A stretch of DNA of 64,000 bases from assembly GCA_937127445.1 (NCBI GenBank), contig CAKZLY010000014.1, forward strand, positions 253,001 through 317,000, in the 5' to 3' direction. Source of the DNA: Eximiradius sp. GTDB taxonomy: Bacteria > Bacteroidota > Ignavibacteria > Kapaibacteriales > UBA2268. This document shows, in pieces, positions 34,947 through 47,662 of the stretch. The first letter of the stretch is position 1, and each line of letters starts with the position of its first letter. The translations under genes were made by a program, and so were the position numbers. Under the pieces are notes generated by a model, which saw nothing but the letters and a program-made list of their open reading frames with translations, did no database searches and was not told the origin of the DNA.

Positions 34947-36260
34947 TTAGTAATTTGCGGAAAATGCTAATTCTCTTGCAAGCAATTTTGTTAAATATTG
35001 GCGTTCATAATTCTGACTGTTTTTAATATTGGGGTGGGGCAAAGAGCCTTTCTTCCACATCTCAAAATAAGCATCAATTGCTTCGATTATTGCTTTTGTG
35101 TTGCGTGGCTCTGTTGCAATGGCGGCTTCTGTTTCGAGTGCTGTTTGTTTGATATTCCCATCCGGTATTGAAATCAAAATTGGCTTTCGTGCACCAATAT
35201 ATTCATACAATCTCGAAGGGGTTACTATGTTATTTGGTGACATCATCCACAACACATCGGACTGCATCAGTCCCTTTATGCATTCGCTATGTGGCAAATA
35301 GCCTTTCAGCACAACGTTGTCACCTAAATTATACTTTTTTATAAGCTTCTCGTGCGATTTTCTCATAAGTCCGATAAACACAGCTCTTATTTTGTTTTTT
35401 GCTTCCTGTGTCTTCTTCAAATACATAGACAAAGCTTTCAAGAAATACTTGGGTGTAAGGTCGTCCGGGAACAATCCGGAATGAGTAATTGTGAAATAAT
35501 TTGGGTCTGGCTGCAATTGCCTGTATGGTGCAAAATCTTCTTCGTCGTAACCGTGTGGAATAATTGTAATATCTTCGTGAGATAGGAATTTATATCTTTG
35601 CAGCAATTTTTCTTTCATAAATCGGTTGATGACTATTATTCGTTTTGCTCGGGTCAGCACTTCTGTTTCCATCCTAATTGCTCTCATCTTGTGAAAGGGT
35701 GTAAGATAATAGTAATATGCGTTATCTACCCAGAGATCGCGATAGTCAATTACATATGGTAGCTCATATCTATCAGATAACTCACGAGCAATTAGAAAAT
35801 CAGTAAATGGTGGGGCGGTCGCCAGTAGTGTATGAAAATGATTATTCTCTATAATTTCTTGGGCAAGCTTTATTGCTTTCTTCTTCCAAACAATCCTGCT
35901 ATCGGGCTGCAAAAAAGATTGCAGAATTATTCTTTTTAACTTCTGAGATAAATGTGATGGATATTGTACTAAGTTTGAACCTTTTTTTTTAGCCAGACGC
36001 GTTGCATCAGGTGGTGTCCTGTAAATAGAAATTTTTAGATTATTCAACTCTTCAAGCAATGTTTCATCATAAGCGTAGTAAACTGCTGGTGTTGTGGTTA
36101 GTATAGAAACGTCCCACCCATTTTCAGGCAAATATTTTGCAAATTTTACGCTTCGTTGAACACCGCTAAGTCCCATCGGCGGGAAATAATAAGCAATAAA
36201 TAGTGTATTGAGATTGCTTGAATTATTTCCCGCTAATTTATCGTCAGTTTCAAAATCCAT
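34947..36260 (-). CDS. Glycosyltransferase family 4 protein
   Basis: A 437-residue GT-B glycosyltransferase. The N-terminal signature is NTLFIAYYFPPMGLSGVQRS, with the FPP-GG-like loop of GT4 enzymes. The middle holds PYVIDYRDLWVDNAYYYY. The C-terminal donor half has LKGYLPHSECIKGLMQSDVL and a late SRLYEYIGARKPILIS region, where a Glu aligns with the EX7E motif. The gene is 2 bp downstream of the aminopeptidase gene, so the two share a transcript. Sugar and acceptor are unknown; an envelope or exopolysaccharide glycan is likely. Confidence 0.85.
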   Translation of the reverse strand: MDFETDDKLAGNNSSNLNTLFIAYYFPPMGLSGVQRSVKFAKYLPENGWDVSILTTTPAVYYAYDETLLEELNNLKISIYRTPPDATRLAKKKGSNLVQYPSHLSQKLKRIILQSFLQPDSRIVWKKKAIKLAQEIIENNHFHTLLATAPPFTDFLIARELSDRYELPYVIDYRDLWVDNAYYYYLTPFHKMRAIRMETEVLTRAKRIIVINRFMKEKLLQRYKFLSHEDITIIPHGYDEEDFAPYRQLQPDPNYFTITHSGLFPDDLTPKYFLKALSMYLKKTQEAKNKIRAVFIGLMRKSHEKLIKKYNLGDNVVLKGYLPHSECIKGLMQSDVLWMMSPNNIVTPSRLYEYIGARKPILISIPDGNIKQTALETEAAIATEPRNTKAIIEAIDAYFEMWKKGSLPHPNIKNSQNYERQYLTKLLARELAFSANY

Positions 36261-36262
36261 AG

Positions 36263-37384
36263 TTAAATGACAATTAATTCTGCTGGTGCATTAGTTAACA
36301 TTGTTATTTCATTGCGGGTTATATAAATGTCGTCTTCCACTCTCATTCCAAATTTGTCGGGGAAATACACGCCCGGCTCGATAGCAAGCACAACGTCCTC
36401 GGGAATTATCTGGTCGTCGCGTCGGAAGGTAATTATTGGTCCCTCGTGCGCTTCCAGTCCAATTCCGTGACCTAATGAATGCTGGAAGTTTATCCCATAA
36501 CCCGCATTATCAATCATTTTGCGTGCAACTGCATCGAGCAATTTCCCGTTCATACCCGGGCGAGCAGCCTCGCAAGCGGCTTTTTTTGCATCATATAACA
36601 GTTTATAAATTGCTTTTTGCTCTTTTGTTGCTTTGCCTACACAAAAAGTTCGTGTAATATCCGAACCGAAACCTTGTACCTTTGCACCAAAATCAAGTAA
36701 AATCACATCATTCTTTTTTATCTTGCGGTCCGATGGTTTGCCATGAACTAGCGCTGTGCGTGGTCCCGATACAGCAATAATATCAAAAGGATCGCCTTCA
36801 CTGCCAAGCTTGCGTGTGCGATAAGCAATTTCGATTGCTATATCTTTTTCTGTCATTCCCGGCTGTATGAAATTAAGCATTTCTTCGTATACTTTCTCGG
36901 CAATTTTGCAAGCTTGTTTTATGTATTCAAGCTCTTCCGGTGCTTTCGGATATGTAAAACGTTCTACTAAATTATTGATTGGCTTGAATTTTAATGGTCT
37001 GATTCGATTACGAATTTCGACTGCTTCGCCATAAGGAATATGATCTGCTTCGAAACCTAAATTTTCAACTTTCTTCAAAAATTTGCTTTTAGCAAGATAT
37101 CCCCACACATCTCTGGTAATATGTACCTGTAAATTTGGTAGATCATATAGCTCTGTCTTTATTTGTTCTTCGTATCTGTCATCTGTAACGAAATGCACTT
37201 CGTCATCTGTAACAAATAGAAAAGCCGATGACCCCGAAAAATTAGTTAAATACCTGACATTCGAAAGTTTTGTTATTACCGCTGCTTCGCATTTGTTTTC
37301 TTCAATATTGAAACGCAACTGATGAAAACGTTTGTCTACAATTTTTGGATATTGCGTTATAAAATTTGGTTGAGAATAAGTCAT
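36263..37384 (-). CDS. Xaa-Pro aminopeptidase (M24B)
   Basis: A 373-residue pita-bread-fold metallopeptidase. It has an N-terminal creatinase-like domain (about 10-140, VRYLTNFSGSSAFLFVTDDE) and a catalytic domain. The di-metal ligands are visible: Asp in LLDFGAKVQGFGSDITRTF (two Asp), His in HSLGHGIGLEAHEGP, and Glu in LAIEPGVYF and GMRVEDDIYI. It releases the N-terminal residue next to proline from peptides in the cytoplasm. It lies 17 bp after guaB and 2 bp before a GT4 gene, so it may belong to the long minus-strand unit beginning at atpD. Confidence 0.93.
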   Translation of the reverse strand: MTYSQPNFITQYPKIVDKRFHQLRFNIEENKCEAAVITKLSNVRYLTNFSGSSAFLFVTDDEVHFVTDDRYEEQIKTELYDLPNLQVHITRDVWGYLAKSKFLKKVENLGFEADHIPYGEAVEIRNRIRPLKFKPINNLVERFTYPKAPEELEYIKQACKIAEKVYEEMLNFIQPGMTEKDIAIEIAYRTRKLGSEGDPFDIIAVSGPRTALVHGKPSDRKIKKNDVILLDFGAKVQGFGSDITRTFCVGKATKEQKAIYKLLYDAKKAACEAARPGMNGKLLDAVARKMIDNAGYGINFQHSLGHGIGLEAHEGPIITFRRDDQIIPEDVVLAIEPGVYFPDKFGMRVEDDIYITRNEITMLTNAPAELIVI

Positions 37385-37401
37385 TTTAGATTCATTATAT
37401 A

Positions 37402-38865
37402 TTATACATAGTAATTTGGCGATTCTTTGGTGATTCTTACATCGTGTGGGTGTGATTCTCGTAATCCCGCCGAAGTAATTCTATTGAACTGTGCTTTCTG
37501 CTGCATCTCTCGAATTGTTCGGCAGCCACAATATCCCATCGATGCTCGCAATCCACCGACAATCTGATATATTGTATCACCAACATTGCCTTTGAACGGA
37601 ACTCGTCCTTCTATTCCTTCAGGCACAAATTTGGATATCTCTTCTTCCACGTCCTGGAAATACCTATCTGCTGAACCCTGGCTCATCGCACCAAGTGAAC
37701 CCATCCCACGATAAATTTTATAAACTCGACCTTCATATATAATCTTTTCTCCCGGGCTTTCCTCGTGTCCAGCAAACAAATTCCCAATCATTACGCTATC
37801 AGCTCCGCCGGCAATTGCTTTAGCTATGTCGCCAGTTTGTTTTATTCCACCATCAGCAATTACTGGCACGTCATATTTCTTTGCTACTTTCGATACATTC
37901 ATCACTGCACTAAGCTGCGGGACACCCACCCCGGCTATTATTCGCGTTGTGCAAATCGAACCCGGTCCAATTCCGACTTTCAACCCGTCAGCACCGGCAC
38001 GAATGAGTGCTTCTGCCGCTTCTTCTGTTGCGATATTACCTGCAATCACCTGTAATTCGCGATACTTGCTCTTTATCAATTTCACCATTTCAATTACACC
38101 GCGGCTGTGACCGTGTGCTGTATCAACAAATACAGCATCAACTCCAACCTCTATCAAGGCTGCCACCCGTTCCATCGTATCCGCCGAAATCCCCACACCT
38201 GCACCAACTCGCAATCGTCCCTGTTCATCTTTGCAGGCGCGAGGGAATTGCTTTTTTTTCTGTATGTCCTTAAAAGTAATTAATCCACAAAGAGTGTAAT
38301 TTTCATCAACAACCGGAAGTTTCTCTATTCTATATTTTTGAAGTAGTGTTTCAGCTTCTTCTAGTGTTGTTCCAACAGGTACAGTTTTCAAGTTATCTTT
38401 TGTCATTATGTTTTCGAGCAACTCACTTCGTTCGGGATTGAACCGCAAGTCTCTATTAGTAACTATTCCGATTAATTTTTTGTTCTCATCAATAATAGGA
38501 ATGCCAGAAATTTTATATTTAGCCATCATTTCGAGCGCATCAGCAACAGTTTTGTCTCCTGTCAAAGTTATAGGTTTTTTAATCATACCGCTTTCAGAAC
38601 GCTTCACTCTATCGACCTGGTCTGCTTGTCGCTGAATGCTCAAATTTTTGTGAATTACGCCCAGACCACCTTCACGTGCAATAGCCTGAGCCATTTCGGC
38701 TTCGGTAACTGTGTCCATCGCAGCGCTAAGTATCGGTATATTCAATTTTATTGCTTTAGTAAGGCGCGAGCTAACGTCAGTATCCCTTGGCAAAACCTCA
38801 CTATATCCCGGAATTAGCAAAACATCATCGTATGTAATCCCTTCAAACAATATTTTTTCTTCCAT
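37402..38865 (-). CDS. guaB: Inosine-5'-monophosphate dehydrogenase
   Basis: A 487-residue IMPDH from the ATG at 38865, which has AGAGG about 6 bases upstream; the longer track ORF adds a non-conserved leader. It oxidises IMP to XMP with NAD+, the committed step of GMP synthesis. The barrel starts at ITYDDVLLIPGYSEVLP. Two CBS domains (about 95-205) read SGIPIIDENKKLIGIVTNRD and KLPVVDENYTLCGLITFKD. The catalytic Cys is in GIGPGSICTTRIIAGVG and the flap is YCGCRTIREM. The gene lies 26 bp downstream of atpC, which suggests cotranscription with ATP synthase genes. Confidence 0.97.
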   Translation of the reverse strand: MEEKILFEGITYDDVLLIPGYSEVLPRDTDVSSRLTKAIKLNIPILSAAMDTVTEAEMAQAIAREGGLGVIHKNLSIQRQADQVDRVKRSESGMIKKPITLTGDKTVADALEMMAKYKISGIPIIDENKKLIGIVTNRDLRFNPERSELLENIMTKDNLKTVPVGTTLEEAETLLQKYRIEKLPVVDENYTLCGLITFKDIQKKKQFPRACKDEQGRLRVGAGVGISADTMERVAALIEVGVDAVFVDTAHGHSRGVIEMVKLIKSKYRELQVIAGNIATEEAAEALIRAGADGLKVGIGPGSICTTRIIAGVGVPQLSAVMNVSKVAKKYDVPVIADGGIKQTGDIAKAIAGGADSVMIGNLFAGHEESPGEKIIYEGRVYKIYRGMGSLGAMSQGSADRYFQDVEEEISKFVPEGIEGRVPFKGNVGDTIYQIVGGLRASMGYCGCRTIREMQQKAQFNRITSAGLRESHPHDVRITKESPNYYV

Positions 38866-38891
38866 AAACGCCTCTTCTTCAATCAAAAATA

Positions 38892-39314
38892 TCAATTTTC
38901 TTCTTGCAAAATACTTAAGCAAGCTTTTGCAAAATCTAATTCCTTCTGTGCTCTTATTTTTTCTTCTGGTTGCTTTGTTTTATTTAGATTTTCTTTTGCT
39001 TTTTCTAACTGCAATTTTACAGCGTCAAGCTTCAAAATATCTGCTGAAACGGCTTTCTCAAGCATTATGCTTGCTTTGTTGTTGTGCAAATCAACAAACC
39101 CACCCGTAATCGCATATTTTACAATTTTGTTCTGTTCATCAAGAAATTTAAGTATTCCTGCATCAAGCGAAGATACTATCGGCGCGTGATTTGGCAATAC
39201 CTGAAAAGGTGACAACGAACCCGGAAACCACACAGATTGCACATTCCCCGAAAATATTCTCTTTTCGGGAGTAACAAGTTCTATATATAACGTTTTTGCT
39301 TCCAACTTTTGCAC
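38892..39314 (-). CDS. atpC: ATP synthase F1 epsilon subunit
   Basis: A 140-residue epsilon subunit of the rotor stalk. The N-terminal beta-sandwich includes LVTPEKRIFSGNVQSVWFPG and PFQVLPNHAPIVSSLDAGIL, with KYAITGGFVDLHNNKASIM. The C-terminal helices (about 90-140) carry LEKAKENLNKTKQPEEKIRA. The start is GTG, with AAGG in the immediate upstream sequence; there is no ATG alternative near the conserved start. It lies 5 bp after atpD. The rest of the F1Fo genes are not in the window, which fits the split atp arrangement of the Chlorobi/Bacteroidota group. Confidence 0.93.
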   Translation of the reverse strand: MQKLEAKTLYIELVTPEKRIFSGNVQSVWFPGSLSPFQVLPNHAPIVSSLDAGILKFLDEQNKIVKYAITGGFVDLHNNKASIMLEKAVSADILKLDAVKLQLEKAKENLNKTKQPEEKIRAQKELDFAKACLSILQEEN

Positions 39315-39319
39315 CTTTA

Positions 39320-40753
<1,434 letters not shown>

Positions 40754-40956
40754 CTACTTGTTATTAACTTATTTCAAAATAAGCACAACAGCGTTGTGCA
40801 AAATTACGCAATAATCAATTTATTGACAAAAAATTACAAAAAATATTTTATTTGCAAACATTAAATATTTATAAAATTACACTTAATGTTATTCGTCAAA
40901 ATACTATTCGTCAAAAAAATCTTATTATTTGTTATTTTTTATTTTCGGAGAAAATT

Positions 40957-41280
40957 ATGGCTCAACCAATTCATTTAACTGATGATACCTACGATGAAGT
41001 TGTATTGAAATCAGATATCCCCGTCTTAATTGACTTTTGGGCTACCTGGTGCGGTCCATGTCGTATGATTGCACCTATTGTTGAAGAACTTGCCGTTGAA
41101 TACGAAGGTAAAATCAAAGTTTGCAAACTTGATGTAGATAATAACCAAAAAGTTGCTATGATGTATGGTATTCGTTCTATTCCAACTGTAGTAATTATTA
41201 AAAATGGGGAAGAAGTTGATCGTATTTTAGGCGCTGTCCCAAAACAACATTTTGTAGAAAGAATTAAAAACCACATTTAA
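40957..41280 (+). CDS. trxA: Thioredoxin
   Basis: A 107-residue thioredoxin from the ATG at 40957, which has GGAG 6 bases upstream; the track ORF starts too early by 35 codons. The active site is WATWCGPCRMIAP. The cis-proline region RSIPTVVIIKNGEEVDRILG is intact. It reduces protein disulphides in the cytoplasm. It is followed after 2 bp by the pterin dehydratase-like gene and then eno and a phosphohexomutase, so it may be the first gene of a housekeeping operon. Confidence 0.96.
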   Translation: MAQPIHLTDDTYDEVVLKSDIPVLIDFWATWCGPCRMIAPIVEELAVEYEGKIKVCKLDVDNNQKVAMMYGIRSIPTVVIIKNGEEVDRILGAVPKQHFVERIKNHI

Positions 41281-41282
41281 TA

Positions 41283-42882
<1,600 letters not shown>

Positions 42883-42914
42883 TTTTTGATGTTTAACTAA
42901 TTTATATAGAAAAT

Positions 42915-44321
42915 ATGACTATAGTTTTTGGAACGGATGGCTGGCGTGGCGTAATCGCTCGTGACTTTACTTTCGATAATGTTCGGTTGGTTGCTTATGC
43001 AACTGCTAAACATATTCTCAATAATTATAAAGATGTTGAATATCCAAGCGTAGTTGTTGGCTACGACACGCGTTTCCTATCTCGTGATTTTGCCGAAGAA
43101 ACTGCTGCCATATTAGCAAGCCAGGGAATAACTGTTCATCTTACTGACTCGGTTTCTTCTACTCCACAAGTCTCTTTCCATACCAAGCAAAAAGGTTCAC
43201 AACTCGGAGTTGTAATTACTGCTTCTCACAACCCTCCAAAATACAATGGTTTTAAACTTAAAGGTAGCTTTGGCGGCCCTGCCACTCCCGACGAAATTGC
43301 TTTGGTAGAGAACGAGCTCAAATCTATTATGAAAAAGCCTCCTCAACTTGATTTAAAAACACTTGATGAATACGTCGAACAGAAAAAAATTCGCCTCTTC
43401 AACGCAAAAGAATCCTACATACGTCAGATTAAGAAAAAAGTTGATATGCAGGCTGTTAATGCTGCCAACTTCAAAATTCTCTACGATCCTATGTATGGTG
43501 CCGGTATTGACACAATTCATCTGCTTCTTCCCGGTGCTGATGTTATTCATAATGAGTATAATCCTTCCTTTGGTGAACTTCACCACCCCGAACCAATTGC
43601 CGAAAACCTGTACATTTTAGCAGAAAAGGTCAAAGAAGGTAAGTACGACATCGGAATTGCAACAGATGGCGATGCAGACCGTGTCGGGCTAATCGACAAT
43701 GAAGGCAATTTCGTTGATTCTCATCGAGTCTTTATGATTTTGCTCAAATATCTTTACGAATATAAAAAGAAACGCGGAACCGTTGTCAAAACTGTTTCGC
43801 TTACCTCAATGGTAGATAAGTATTGCAAAGCTAAAAATATTCCGCTTGTCGAAACTCCCGTCGGGTTCAAACACACTGCTAAAATTATGAACGAAACAAA
43901 AGTGCTTATCGGTGGTGAAGAATCCGGTGGATTAGGTACAATTCTTCATATTCCTGAGCGCGACGGATTATTCAACGCTATGCTTATTCTTGAAGTTATG
44001 GCTGTTCGTGGCAAAACTCTTAAAGAACTTTGCAGCGAACTTGACGAAGAACTTGGCACACACAAATATCATCGCCGCGATGTCCGCGTAACTCCCGATA
44101 GGAAAAAAGCAATTTTAGCTGCCGCACAAAAACTACCCGAAAAAATCGGTCCTTTCCCGGTCGAAAGTATAAACACACTTGATGGGTATAAGTTCTATAT
44201 TGATGGTGGGTGGTTGCTTATTCGTGCTTCTGGAACTGAGCCTCTCGTTCGCTTCTATGCTGAAGCTGATTCAATGAGCAAAGTCAATGAATTGTTAGAC
44301 GCTGGTATAAAATTAAAATAA
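42915..44321 (+). CDS. Phosphoglucomutase/phosphomannomutase family protein
   Basis: A 468-residue alpha-D-phosphohexomutase. The four domain marks are the phosphoserine loop VVITASHNPPKYNGFKLKG, the metal loop GIATDGDADRVGLIDNEGN, the sugar-binding loop IGGEESGGLG, and the phosphate-binding loop RASGTEPLVRFYAEA. The start FGTDGWRGVIARDFT is family-typical. It interconverts hexose 1- and 6-phosphates and likely feeds the glycan pathways encoded elsewhere in the window. Glucose, mannose or glucosamine specificity cannot be assigned. It ends at a good terminator. Confidence 0.93.
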   Translation: MTIVFGTDGWRGVIARDFTFDNVRLVAYATAKHILNNYKDVEYPSVVVGYDTRFLSRDFAEETAAILASQGITVHLTDSVSSTPQVSFHTKQKGSQLGVVITASHNPPKYNGFKLKGSFGGPATPDEIALVENELKSIMKKPPQLDLKTLDEYVEQKKIRLFNAKESYIRQIKKKVDMQAVNAANFKILYDPMYGAGIDTIHLLLPGADVIHNEYNPSFGELHHPEPIAENLYILAEKVKEGKYDIGIATDGDADRVGLIDNEGNFVDSHRVFMILLKYLYEYKKKRGTVVKTVSLTSMVDKYCKAKNIPLVETPVGFKHTAKIMNETKVLIGGEESGGLGTILHIPERDGLFNAMLILEVMAVRGKTLKELCSELDEELGTHKYHRRDVRVTPDRKKAILAAAQKLPEKIGPFPVESINTLDGYKFYIDGGWLLIRASGTEPLVRFYAEADSMSKVNELLDAGIKLK

Positions 44322-44338
44322 ATTTTGATTACTGTTAG

Positions 44339-44366
44339 GCGGGAACGAACAACCCCGCCTTTTTTA
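44339..44366 (+). terminator. Rho-independent terminator after the phosphohexomutase gene
   Basis: GGCGGG and CCCGCC form a 6-bp GC-rich stem with a 10-nt loop, followed by six T. It sits 18 bp after the stop codon, between convergent genes. Confidence 0.88.
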
Positions 44367-44384
44367 TTAACATAAATTTCATTA

Positions 44385-45896
44385 TTACGCTGTTACTTCC
44401 TCTTTCTTTTGCTTCAACGGAAGTGAAAATGCAAAAGATGAACCTTTGCCAAGCGTACTTTTTACCCAAACCCGACCATTATGAGCATCTACGAGTTTCT
44501 TCACTATCCAAAGTCCAAGACCTGTGGAAGTCTCTCCCGCGGTCGGCTGTGCCGATAACTTATTCCCTCGTTGAAATGCTCGTTTTATGTCATCTTCGGT
44601 TAGTCCCAATCCGTTGTCATTTACTTCAACAATTACTTTATTCCCATCAAGATAAGACCGGACGTGCACTTTCCCGCCTTTTTGTGTAAACTTAATAGCG
44701 TTAGACACAAGATTATCAAGCACTTCGTCGATTTTCTGCGTATCAATTTCAATTTCTGGTAAACTCTTTGATATATCATAAGTCATTTCAATATTTTTGC
44801 TCCTTGCTGAAACAAAGTTGCGATTAACAACATCTTCTATTATAGCACCAATTTGCACCGCTTCAATATTCAGTTCAAGCTTTGTTGTTTCAAGGGCAAG
44901 TATTTTTGTAACTTCTTGCGATAGGCTTACTATACGAGCGGTAGTTTCGGCAATATCATCAATAATTTCTTGCTTTTCGACTGCAGATAAATCATAAGAC
45001 CGTAGCAAATCTACAAGGCTCTTGATCAAAGCTGCTGGATTTTTAATATCGTGAATAATTAACGCAAAAAGTTCATCTTTTTGTGCTTGTAGATTTTCTA
45101 ACTCTGCCTTTGAGTTGGAAAGTTGATTGAGCCTTTCTTGCAATTCTTTGTTTTGCTTGCGCATATCATTTGCACGAGCCTGAAGAGCATCTATCTGTCC
45201 GCGTAATGCCGATATTTCTGCTCGTAGATTGCTATTTTCCGACATTATCCTATTATACTCTTCTTTTGTTATTACAATGCTTTCTAATTCATCCATATTC
45301 TCACCTTTATTTTTTTTATTCTTAATTCCAACATAGAGGAAGAAAATTGAAGATGCCAGTATTATTCCAAAGGTCAAACCAAAAATCAAAGATGCTTTAT
45401 CAAAAGTAAATGAACCAATCTCTGATTTTTCAGGTACTAATTTTTCCAATTTTTCAATGTGGTTTTCGTATTGTTTTAATTTATCGCGTAGATCAGCTTC
45501 TCGATTATTTACTCTGAAAGAGATACTGCTTGTTTTGGCTATCCAGCGTCCCTGTAAATCAAATCCACCTGCAACAAATGTATAATTATCCTCTAATAAA
45601 TCAGAATATTGAACAGTATTCGAGCCAGTAACTTTAAAACTTGAGTCCTGACTATTCCTCAAAACAACTCGGTAATAAAACGAATTCCCCGCATTTTTTG
45701 GTATATTTTTTATTTCGTATTTGAAAATAATTGTATCACTCCGTCGAACTACAATCTCTTTCTCGCTTGATAAGTTAATTTCTTTGCTATTTACTTTGAC
45801 TTCAATAATTTCACTCTCTGGCTGCTGGCTTTTCACCACCTCTATGCTGCCAAGCAATACTATAGATAATACTATGTATGGGACTAATTTTCTCAT
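44385..45896 (-). CDS. Membrane sensor histidine kinase
   Basis: A 503-residue hybrid-free histidine kinase, taken from the ATG at 45896, where a signal sequence (MRKLVPYIVLSIVLLGSIEVVKS) begins at once. An extracytoplasmic Ig-like/Y_Y_Y-like domain follows (about 25-145), with a membrane helix near 167-188. A coiled coil runs about 200-280, a HisKA domain has the phospho-His in LFALIIHDIKNPAALIKSL, and a HATPase has the N-box DNLVSNAIKFTQKGG, DNGLGL and TSTGLGLWIVKKLVDAHNG. The H-box reads HDIKNP, a variant of HELRTP. No response regulator is adjacent, and the regulator at 2335 is too far to assign as partner. Confidence 0.92.
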   Translation of the reverse strand: MRKLVPYIVLSIVLLGSIEVVKSQQPESEIIEVKVNSKEINLSSEKEIVVRRSDTIIFKYEIKNIPKNAGNSFYYRVVLRNSQDSSFKVTGSNTVQYSDLLEDNYTFVAGGFDLQGRWIAKTSSISFRVNNREADLRDKLKQYENHIEKLEKLVPEKSEIGSFTFDKASLIFGLTFGIILASSIFFLYVGIKNKKNKGENMDELESIVITKEEYNRIMSENSNLRAEISALRGQIDALQARANDMRKQNKELQERLNQLSNSKAELENLQAQKDELFALIIHDIKNPAALIKSLVDLLRSYDLSAVEKQEIIDDIAETTARIVSLSQEVTKILALETTKLELNIEAVQIGAIIEDVVNRNFVSARSKNIEMTYDISKSLPEIEIDTQKIDEVLDNLVSNAIKFTQKGGKVHVRSYLDGNKVIVEVNDNGLGLTEDDIKRAFQRGNKLSAQPTAGETSTGLGLWIVKKLVDAHNGRVWVKSTLGKGSSFAFSLPLKQKKEEVTA

Positions 45897-46031
45897 ATTT
45901 ATACAATAAATCAATAAATCTACATAAATAATATAACAAAATGCAAGCCAATTAATTGCAATTTAACTGATTAAAAATAAAAAAATTATATCAAATTTGA
46001 TAAAAAAAAGAAATGTATTTTTTTTAATTAA

Positions 46032-47057
46032 TTATTCATTTTGCTTTCTGGAACGAAGTGCATTTGCACTTACTCGAAAATCTAATTTGTAGAAGTACTG
46101 GGGTCCTTTTTCAAGCAGCTTTTTCTCTGCTATGAAGCCAATCATTGCTGCATTGTCCATACAATATCCCATTTCAGGTGCATAGGTAGCAATCCCAATT
46201 TCTTCAGCGTTCATTTTCATTTTTTCTCTAAGCCAGCTATTTGCTGATACTCCACCCGAAATCACAATATTTTTTACTTGAAATTCTTCTGCTGCTTTTA
46301 GTGTTTTCGTAACAAGCACATCCACTATTGCTGCCTGAACCGATGCCGCTATATCCGGTAAAACTTCTTTGGGAACACCATTTGGATAATTCTTGTAAAC
46401 AAAGTTTTTTACAGATGTTTTCAACCCGGAAAAACTAAAATCATAATCGCCTGAATTCAACATCGAACGCGGAAAATCGAATGATTTGCTATTTCCGCTT
46501 TGTGCTAATTTATCAATTTCTGGCCCTCCTGGATAGGGAAGTCCCAGAAGCTTTGCAATTTTGTCGAACGCTTCGCCTGCTGCGTCGTCCCGAGTAAGCC
46601 CAACCATCTCATAATCATTGAATGAACGCACTAAAAATATTGCAGTGTGCCCCCCGCTTACAAGTAAATTAACAAACGGAAAGCCGCACCCACTATTACT
46701 AATCAATCCTGAATATATATGTCCTTCGATGTGATTTATTGGCACAATTGGCAAATTATACTTAATAGAAAGCCCCTTTGCAAAGTTTGAGCCAACAATA
46801 AGCGAACCAATCAATCCCGGCTCGGTTGTCACTGCTATTGCTTCTATATCTGCTGGTGTTTGCTTCGCTTGTTCGAAAGCAATTGAAGTTAGCTCACAAA
46901 TTGCTTCAAGATGTGCTCTCGAAGCAAGTTCTGGAACAACTCCGCCATATTTTTTATGAAAATACTGCGATGAAATAATATTACTTAGGATTTGCCCATT
47001 CTCAACTATTGAAACTGAAGTTTCATCACAGCTTGATTCAAATGCCAATACCTTCAT
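46032..47057 (-). CDS. tsaD: tRNA N6-adenosine threonylcarbamoyltransferase
   Basis: A 341-residue TsaD that transfers threonylcarbamoyl to A37 of ANN-reading tRNAs, together with TsaB and TsaE. It starts with MKVLAFESSCDETSVSIVENG. The metal-binding pair is in NHIEGHIYSG, and LVSGGHTAIF, ISGGVSANSWLREK and YCMDNAAMIG complete the family marks. Its start overlaps the LolA-like gene stop by 4 bp, so it is coupled to an envelope gene. No tsaB or tsaE is in the window. Confidence 0.97.
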   Translation of the reverse strand: MKVLAFESSCDETSVSIVENGQILSNIISSQYFHKKYGGVVPELASRAHLEAICELTSIAFEQAKQTPADIEAIAVTTEPGLIGSLIVGSNFAKGLSIKYNLPIVPINHIEGHIYSGLISNSGCGFPFVNLLVSGGHTAIFLVRSFNDYEMVGLTRDDAAGEAFDKIAKLLGLPYPGGPEIDKLAQSGNSKSFDFPRSMLNSGDYDFSFSGLKTSVKNFVYKNYPNGVPKEVLPDIAASVQAAIVDVLVTKTLKAAEEFQVKNIVISGGVSANSWLREKMKMNAEEIGIATYAPEMGYCMDNAAMIGFIAEKKLLEKGPQYFYKLDFRVSANALRSRKQNE

Positions 47058-47653
47058 CTTACATCAATTATTTCGACATTTTTGGGTGCTTTAAAAATAA
47101 AATATTCTTTTTCAAATTTTGGATTTATTCTAACCTCCCAAATTGCCCATTTTTCTTCAATTTTATCTTTAATAATTGCAATAGAAGCAATTTCTCCTTT
47201 GCTATCTATCCACAATTTTATCTGTGAAAATTGCTCGCTTGTTTTTGGTTCAAGTGTCAATATTCTAAAAGAAGTCCCTCGTGAAGAACTCTCTGCTTTT
47301 AGTTCCACTGGGTTTAGCTGCGAAATTAACGAAAAGAAAAAGTTTTCAAGCGAATTTGTGTGTATATTGCTATCGAAATTGCTTACAATAACATTATTAT
47401 CCGTTTCTGAGTAATTCCAGAGTGTTTTTCCATTGCAGGTGATTATTCTGTCGCCAAGACGCAGCACATACTTATTCCCTTTTTGGGCGTCAAGTTTCCC
47501 TTCCAGAGATTTATTATTCATCGATTTAAATTTTAACGATATTGAATTAATGTCTCCGTATTTGCTCAATAATGAATTATAAACCTGAACTTTGTCGTTT
47601 TGAGCAAATACGGACGCAACTGCAAGCAAAAAAACTATTATTTTTATACGCAT
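47054..47653 (-). CDS. lolA: LolA-like outer-membrane lipoprotein carrier
   Basis: A 199-residue periplasmic protein with a signal peptide (MRIKIIVFLLAVASVFA). The fold marks are an early helix VYNSLLSKYGDINSISLKFK, then beta-strands including GRIITCNGKTLWNYSETDNN-type segments and a strand VILRILTLEPK-like region. LolA ferries lipoproteins from the inner to the outer membrane. The match is by overall pattern and the typical NGKTLW(N/S)Y element. It lies 9 bp after the DUF3108 gene and overlaps tsaD by 4 bp. Confidence 0.75.
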   Translation of the reverse strand: MRIKIIVFLLAVASVFAQNDKVQVYNSLLSKYGDINSISLKFKSMNNKSLEGKLDAQKGNKYVLRLGDRIITCNGKTLWNYSETDNNVIVSNFDSNIHTNSLENFFFSLISQLNPVELKAESSSRGTSFRILTLEPKTSEQFSQIKLWIDSKGEIASIAIIKDKIEEKWAIWEVRINPKFEKEYFIFKAPKNVEIIDVR

Positions 47654-47662
47654 CGCCTCACC